Assembly: GCF_002632825.1 (NCBI RefSeq)
Contig: NZ_NJAJ01000001.1
Span: 124,001 to 188,000, forward strand
Direction of reading: 5' to 3'
DNA length: 64,000 bases
Source: Xenorhabdus stockiae
Lineage (GTDB): Bacteria; Pseudomonadota; Gammaproteobacteria; Enterobacterales; Enterobacteriaceae
This document shows, piece by piece, positions 59,411 to 64,000 of this stretch. The position numbers were made by a program, and so were the translations under genes. The notes under the pieces are model-generated. The model worked only from the letters and a program-made list of their open reading frames with translations. It was not told where the DNA came from and ran no database searches. The number at the start of each line of letters is the position of its first letter. Positions within the stretch are counted from its first letter, which is position 1.

Positions 59411-60211
59411 TTAAAAATAAAATTCCAGCCAGGAACGGATGGTTTCACCATGCTGTTCATGGAGCAATTTGATACTCATTAAAAAAGAGATGGTTACCAG
59501 CATCGGGCGAATCAATTTCTGCCCTCTGCTTAATACTAAACCGGCTCCTAAGCGTGCTCCAATCATCTGACCGGCCAGCATAACAAAACCCAACAGCCAT
59601 AAAACCTGCCCGCCAAGAATAAAGAAAACCAATGCACCGAGATTAGCTGCGCAATTCAGCACTTTTGCATGTGCAGTTGCCTTAGCCAGATTGTAACCAC
59701 AGAGCATGACGTAAGAAAGTGCCAGAAAAGAGCCGGTTCCCGGCCCGAATACACCATCGTAAAACCCGATCCCTCCCCCGGCAAGGCAACCAAATGCAAT
59801 CGGACCCAGACGGCGCGGTCGATCTTCTGCACCTATATTGGGTACCAACAGGAAGTAAAGACCGATGATCATAACCAGAACCGGTAAGGCATAGCGCAGT
59901 AAATCCGGTGATACAAACTGAACCAGTAATGCGCCTGCCATACCACCCAGAACCGTCATAGTGATAGCAAATCGTTGAGAACGTAAGCTTACTACTCCTC
60001 GGCGGATAAAATACAGGCTGGCAGAGAGTGAACTACCTACAGCCTGAAGTTTCCCTGTTGCCAGTGCCTGGACCGGCGTAATACCTGTAGATAATAAAGC
60101 GGGAATCGTTAACAGCCCGCCACCACCTGCAATTGAATCGATAAAACCTGCAACCAGAGCAACTAAAAAGAGTAAACCATAAACTTCCGGACCCAGTAAT
60201 GACCATTCCAT
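59411..60211 (-). CDS. yfcA: TSUP-family membrane transporter YfcA
   Basis: This protein of about 266 residues is an inner-membrane protein of the TauE/SafE (TSUP) family, thought to move sulfonates, sulfite or related organic anions. It has eight hydrophobic segments and the family repeats AGFIDSIAGGGGLLTIPALL and GFYDGVFGPGTGSFLALSYV. Start: ATG 60211 with GGTGA upstream; GTG 60223 would add four residues. Next upstream is aroC without mepA between them. Confidence 0.94.
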   Translation of the reverse strand: MEWSLLGPEVYGLLFLVALVAGFIDSIAGGGGLLTIPALLSTGITPVQALATGKLQAVGSSLSASLYFIRRGVVSLRSQRFAITMTVLGGMAGALLVQFVSPDLLRYALPVLVMIIGLYFLLVPNIGAEDRPRRLGPIAFGCLAGGGIGFYDGVFGPGTGSFLALSYVMLCGYNLAKATAHAKVLNCAANLGALVFFILGGQVLWLLGFVMLAGQMIGARLGAGLVLSRGQKLIRPMLVTISFLMSIKLLHEQHGETIRSWLEFYF

Positions 60212-60288
60212 GATGTATTTCACCAGAAAATTGCTTATCCGATATCACGGTGTCTTTCGGCACCTATTCATATTTGTTGAGCTCTGGT

Positions 60289-61374
60289 TCACCAGCTTGG
60301 AAGCGAAGGTGACACATCTGCACATTGTGCTCTCTGGCGCAACAGATGATCCATCAGGACAATCGCCATCATCGCCTCTGCAATAGGCACTGCGCGGATA
60401 CCAACACAAGGATCATGCCGACCACGGGTAACCATATCCACTTCTTCGCCCTGCCGATTAATGGTTTTTCCTGAAACCATAATGCTGGATGTCGGTTTCA
60501 GCGCAATATGGGCAACAATGGGCTGACTGCTACTGATCCCACCCAGAATGCCTCCCGCATGGTTACTGGTAAAACCTTGAGAGGTGATTTCATCCCTGTT
60601 TTCGCTGCCACGCAGGCCAATTACGCCAAAACCATCACCAATTTCTACGCCTTTCACAGCATTAATGCTCATTAGGGCATGAGCAATGTCGGCATCCAGA
60701 CGGTCAAAAACCGGTTCTCCTAATCCAGCCGGAACATTTTCAGCCACAACGGTCACTCTGGCACCAATGGAATCCCCTTCTTTCTTCAGGGCACGTAATA
60801 ATTCATCAAGCTGAGTTAATTTACTTTCATCAGGACAGAAAAATGGGTTCTGCTCAACCAGATCCCAATCTTTCATTTCACAGTGAATATCTCCCATCTG
60901 AGTCAGGCAGGCACGGATACGAATACCATGTTTTTCGAATAAATATTTTTTGGCAATCGCTCCCGCAGCAACACGTATTGCAGTTTCACGGGCAGATGAA
61001 CGGCCACCTCCGCGATAATCGCGCAACCCATACTTTTGTTCATAGGTATAATCTGCATGACCGGGACGGAAAACATCTTTGATCGCGCTGTAGTCTTGCG
61101 AACGTTGATCGGTGTTTTCAATTAATAAGCCAATACTGGTTCCGGTTGTTACTCCCTCAAAAACACCAGAAAGTATGCGAACCTCATCGGGTTCACGGCG
61201 CTGAGTGGTATAGCGGGAAGTCCCGGGACGACGCCTGTCCAGATCAATTTGCAAATCGGCTTCCGAAATAACAATACCAGGTGGAACACCATCAACAATT
61301 CCACCCAATGCAAGACCGTGAGATTCACCAAATGTAGTAACACGGAAAAACTGTCCAATACTGTTGCCTGCCAT
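60289..61374 (-). CDS. aroC: Chorismate synthase AroC
   Basis: This 361-residue enzyme makes chorismate from 5-enolpyruvylshikimate-3-phosphate using reduced FMN. The signature regions [10 protein letters not shown] (start), [30 protein letters not shown]-type region at residues 92-122 and the C-terminal [12 protein letters not shown] are intact. Length is normal. It supplies aromatic amino acids, including the Phe used by FclI. Confidence 0.98.
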   Translation of the reverse strand: MAGNSIGQFFRVTTFGESHGLALGGIVDGVPPGIVISEADLQIDLDRRRPGTSRYTTQRREPDEVRILSGVFEGVTTGTSIGLLIENTDQRSQDYSAIKDVFRPGHADYTYEQKYGLRDYRGGGRSSARETAIRVAAGAIAKKYLFEKHGIRIRACLTQMGDIHCEMKDWDLVEQNPFFCPDESKLTQLDELLRALKKEGDSIGARVTVVAENVPAGLGEPVFDRLDADIAHALMSINAVKGVEIGDGFGVIGLRGSENRDEITSQGFTSNHAGGILGGISSSQPIVAHIALKPTSSIMVSGKTINRQGEEVDMVTRGRHDPCVGIRAVPIAEAMMAIVLMDHLLRQRAQCADVSPSLPSW

Positions 61375-61478
61375 ACCTATCCTGCCATTATTTCTTATGT
61401 ATTAAGATTAGATGTTAAATAACAATAAACTAACAAATGGTTAAAGCATAATTTATTTCACCCGATTTATTTGACTAT

Positions 61479-61569
61479 ACCAATTCAACTTCAAGAGGCG
61501 TGTGATATCTCCCCACAATGCAGGGAGATATAAGGGCTTACCTCATATTACCAATTGTAACTTGAAGTT
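61479..61569. repeat. Palindromic repeat element between prmB and aroC
   Basis: The 260-base gap holds an element with outer arms AACTTCAAG (61487-61495) / CTTGAAGTT (61561-61569), inner arms ATATCTCCC (61505-61513) / GGGAGATAT (61523-61531), and TACCAATT repeated directly at 61479 and 61549. This layout looks like a non-autonomous, MITE-like intergenic repeat of the kind common in Xenorhabdus/Photorhabdus genomes. Confidence 0.65.
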
Positions 61570-61634
61570 TATCGGGCATAAAATGTGCTAAAAAACACTT
61601 TAACCATTGGGCTTAATATTGTGTGTAACGAACT

Positions 61635-62573
61635 TTAATCTTTGAACAGGTGAAAATGTTCGTGATATTCGACTAACTGGCTACGGGTCAGCATAAAGAC
61701 ACCACCGCCACCATGTTCAAATTCCAGCCATGTGAATGGTACATCAGGATACTGTCCAATCAGGTGAACCATGCTATTACCGACTTCACATATCAGCACA
61801 CCTTCTTTTGTCAGAAAATCCGGGGCGGTCGCAAGAATACGACGAACCAGATCCAGCCCATCCACTCCCGCAGCCAGACCCAGCTCCGGTTCACGATGAA
61901 ATTCATCCGGCAAATCACTCATATCTTCTTCATCCACATAAGGTGGATTAGTCACGATAAGATCGTATTTCATTGGAGGCATATCGCGGAACATATCAGA
62001 GCGGATTGGTATGACGCGATGTAACAGAGCATGGTTTTCAATATTCTGTTCTGTCACAGCTAAGGCATCAGCAGAAATATCAACTGCATCAACTTCTGCC
62101 TCAGGGAAAGCATGAGCACACGCAATTGCAATACAACCGCTTCCGGTGCACAGATCAAGAATGGTTGCTGGCTCCTGTGGGAGCAACCCTGCAAATTGAT
62201 TGTTAATCAACTCACCAATAGGTGAACGTGGTACCAGAACACGATCATCAACATAGAACTCATGCCCACAGAACCATGCACGGTTAGTCAGGTAAGCGAT
62301 CGGAATGCGATCGTTGATGCGGCGCTGAACACATTCAGCAATTCGATGACGCTCCGTTGTTGTCAGGCGGGATGTCATCATGTTTTCTGGTATATCGATA
62401 GGCAGGTGCAATGTTGGAAGAACCAATTGCAAAGCCTCATCCCATGGGTTATCTGTCCCATGACCATAATAGATGCCGGCTGCACTGAAACGGCTGGTTG
62501 CCCAGCGCAGCATATCCTGAATGGTATGCAGCTCCGCGACGGCTTCATCTACAAAAATCTTATCCACAAGCAC
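61635..62573 (-). CDS. prmB: Ribosomal protein uL3 N5-glutamine methyltransferase PrmB
   Basis: This 312-residue SAM-dependent methyltransferase modifies a glutamine of ribosomal protein uL3 (Gln150 in E. coli). It has the SAM-binding [13 protein letters not shown] and the catalytic [12 protein letters not shown]. It precedes aroC on the minus strand, as in E. coli; the long leader between them contains a repeat element. Confidence 0.97.
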   Translation of the reverse strand: MLVDKIFVDEAVAELHTIQDMLRWATSRFSAAGIYYGHGTDNPWDEALQLVLPTLHLPIDIPENMMTSRLTTTERHRIAECVQRRINDRIPIAYLTNRAWFCGHEFYVDDRVLVPRSPIGELINNQFAGLLPQEPATILDLCTGSGCIAIACAHAFPEAEVDAVDISADALAVTEQNIENHALLHRVIPIRSDMFRDMPPMKYDLIVTNPPYVDEEDMSDLPDEFHREPELGLAAGVDGLDLVRRILATAPDFLTKEGVLICEVGNSMVHLIGQYPDVPFTWLEFEHGGGGVFMLTRSQLVEYHEHFHLFKD

Positions 62574-62690
62574 CTCTAAACCTCAATAATATTAAGTCTG
62601 CTAGTTTGCCACGATCCCCGCCACAAATCAGCTATCTGAGCATGTGAATTATTTCAGGTGAAAAGCATATGTGAGTTCGACAAAAACATA

Positions 62691-62720
62691 AAAGCCATCC
62701 TGCTCTGACAAGATGGCTTT
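62691..62720 (-). terminator. Rho-independent terminator of the amino-acid permease gene
   Basis: AAAGCCATC (62691-62699) and GATGGCTTT (62712-62720) pair perfectly. On the minus strand the stem is followed by TTTTATGTTTTTG. It lies 24 bases past the permease stop and separates it from prmB. Confidence 0.85.
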
Positions 62721-62744
62721 CATAAACACTATCTTTTTTATTAA

Positions 62745-64000
62745 TCAGGCTTTTTTCTCACCCGATTTCTTGACCCACAGGAAATAGCATGCAGTCAGTA
62801 ATGCCACCCAACCTAGCCCCACATATAACGCAACACGTGTATGCGGGAAATAACCCAGCACCACTATGATGAACGCCATAAATGCGATTGTCAGCATTGG
62901 CGCTATCGGCCAGAACGGTACAGGGAATTGCAGTTGTTTAGCTTCTTCCGCAGGCATTTTCTGACGCATCATGTATTGCGATAACAGGATCATCAGCCAT
63001 ACCCATACCGTGGCAAAAGTTGCGATAGAAGCAATAATCAAGAAGATTTCTTCCGGTAATATATAATTCAACCATACACCGACCAGCAAAATGACTGACA
63101 TCACCAATACTGTCACCCACGGCACGCCATGTTTTGTCAGTTTGTTGAAAAAAGCAGGTGCTTGCTTTTTCTGCGCCATGCCGTACATCATTCGCCCTGC
63201 ACCAAAGATATCGCTGTTAATGGCTGAGATTGCTGCCGTGATAACAACAAGGTTCAAAATATGGGCGGCATAGTTAAATTGCAGGCTGGAGAAAATTTGC
63301 ACGAATGGGCTGCCGTTCTGACCAACCTGATTCCACGGATAAATACACATCAGAACAAACAGGGTCAGAACATAAAACAACAGAATGCGCACAGGGACAG
63401 CATTGATAGCTCGTGGGATAGAATATACCGGATTTTTCGCTTCACTGGCGGTAATACCGATAACTTCAATACCACCGAATGCAAACATCACAACGGTAAA
63501 TGAAGCAATAATCCCGGTAACACCATTCGGCATAAAGCCGCCATGTTCCCACAGATTTGAGAAACCGGTTCCCTGCTCGAACCCGTACATCATGATTGCA
63601 AAGCCGCCAACAATCATCGCTATGATCGCAACCACTTTTATGATGGAAAGCCAGAACTCCATCTCACCAAAAACTTTAACGTTACACAGGTTTATTGCCC
63701 CGATAAAAAAGACGATACCGAGAACCCAAATCCATTGATCAACATGGGGAAACCAGAATTTCATATAGAGGCCAAATGCGGTGACATCCGCCAGACAGAC
63801 CACCAGCATTTCAAAGATATAAGTCCATCCGGTCAGAAAACCCGCCAGTGGCCCCAGATAATGGCTGGCATAATGAGAGAATGAACCGGGCACAGGGTTA
63901 TGAACCGCCATTTCCCCCAATGCCCGCATAACCATAAAAACAGCGGCCCCTCCGATAATATACGCCAGCAATACCGCCGGCCCTGCGGCCTGAATAGCTC
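62745..64000 (-). CDS. APC-family amino-acid permease, ProY-like (5' end cut by window)
   Basis: An open frame continues to the right window edge, so the N-terminus is missing (visible part starts [17 protein letters not shown]). About 418 residues remain with roughly 11 membrane segments. Family segments include [47 protein letters not shown] and [15 protein letters not shown]. Closest in my memory is E. coli ProY (proline/histidine-type permeases); CycA and YifK (ThrP) are less similar. Inner-membrane amino-acid:proton symporter; substrate unproven. The first methionine-like TTG at 63971 is not the real start. Confidence 0.9.
   Translation of the reverse strand, partial: AIQAAGPAVLLAYIIGGAAVFMVMRALGEMAVHNPVPGSFSHYASHYLGPLAGFLTGWTYIFEMLVVCLADVTAFGLYMKFWFPHVDQWIWVLGIVFFIGAINLCNVKVFGEMEFWLSIIKVVAIIAMIVGGFAIMMYGFEQGTGFSNLWEHGGFMPNGVTGIIASFTVVMFAFGGIEVIGITASEAKNPVYSIPRAINAVPVRILLFYVLTLFVLMCIYPWNQVGQNGSPFVQIFSSLQFNYAAHILNLVVITAAISAINSDIFGAGRMMYGMAQKKQAPAFFNKLTKHGVPWVTVLVMSVILLVGVWLNYILPEEIFLIIASIATFATVWVWLMILLSQYMMRQKMPAEEAKQLQFPVPFWPIAPMLTIAFMAFIIVVLGYFPHTRVALYVGLGWVALLTACYFLWVKKSGEKKA

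Overview
The window comes from a gammaproteobacterium of the Enterobacterales. The right half carries the E. coli-type block ubiX-purF-cvpA-dedD-folC-accD-dedA-truA-usg-pdxB and then fabB-mnmC-yfcL-epmC-yfcA-aroC-prmB, with proteins closely resembling the E. coli ones as I remember them. The left half is a secondary-metabolite island whose layout matches the fabclavine (fcl) clusters of Xenorhabdus and the related zeamine (zmn) clusters of Serratia/Dickeya. The intergenic AT-richness and short palindromic repeats also fit Xenorhabdus. I therefore read this as a Xenorhabdus-type chromosome; the species cannot be set from the sequence alone.

Region 1 (1-34696, all minus strand, so transcription runs right to left): an unknown membrane protein (33698-34696); a PUFA-synthase-like set making an amino-polyol/polyamine chain, consisting of FclC (KS-AT-ACP-KR), FclD (KS-CLF-DH-DH), FclE (PfaD-type enoylreductase fused to a class-III aminotransferase) and FclF (ketoreductase); the thioester reductase FclG that releases the chain as aldehyde/alcohol for amination; an omega-amidase/nitrilase-like FclH; NRPS FclI (A-T-C-A-T-C-A-T-E-C-A-T); and the start of NRPS FclJ (C-A-T-C..., running off the left edge). 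Reading the adenylation pockets by eye gives X-Phe-Asn(epimerised)-Asn-Thr-..., the kind of peptide expected for a fabclavine. The PKS and transport genes expected for such a cluster would lie to the left, outside the window.

Region 2 (34697-38601): an AT-rich gap with a gene-like remnant and a strong hairpin, then yfcD, yfcG, a compact array of hairpins, yfcH and ubiX. Compared with E. coli, folX and the histidine/arginine transport genes are absent, and the fcl island sits directly beside yfcD.

Region 3 (38647-47823): the conserved housekeeping run purF to pdxB, minus strand, with a PurR box ahead of cvpA-purF.

Region 4 (47824-53323): an accessory insert where E. coli carries flk. It holds an AraC-type regulator divergent from a DMT-family exporter, then tctCBA (tripartite tricarboxylate uptake) with a CRP-like site but no tctDE two-component genes beside it.

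Region 5 (53324-64000): fabB with FabR and FadR operators, mnmC, a GNAT acetyltransferase and a heptad-repeat coiled-coil membrane-anchored protein (a small accessory insert), then yfcL, epmC, yfcA, aroC (no mepA between them), a palindromic repeat element, prmB and the truncated start of an amino-acid permease.
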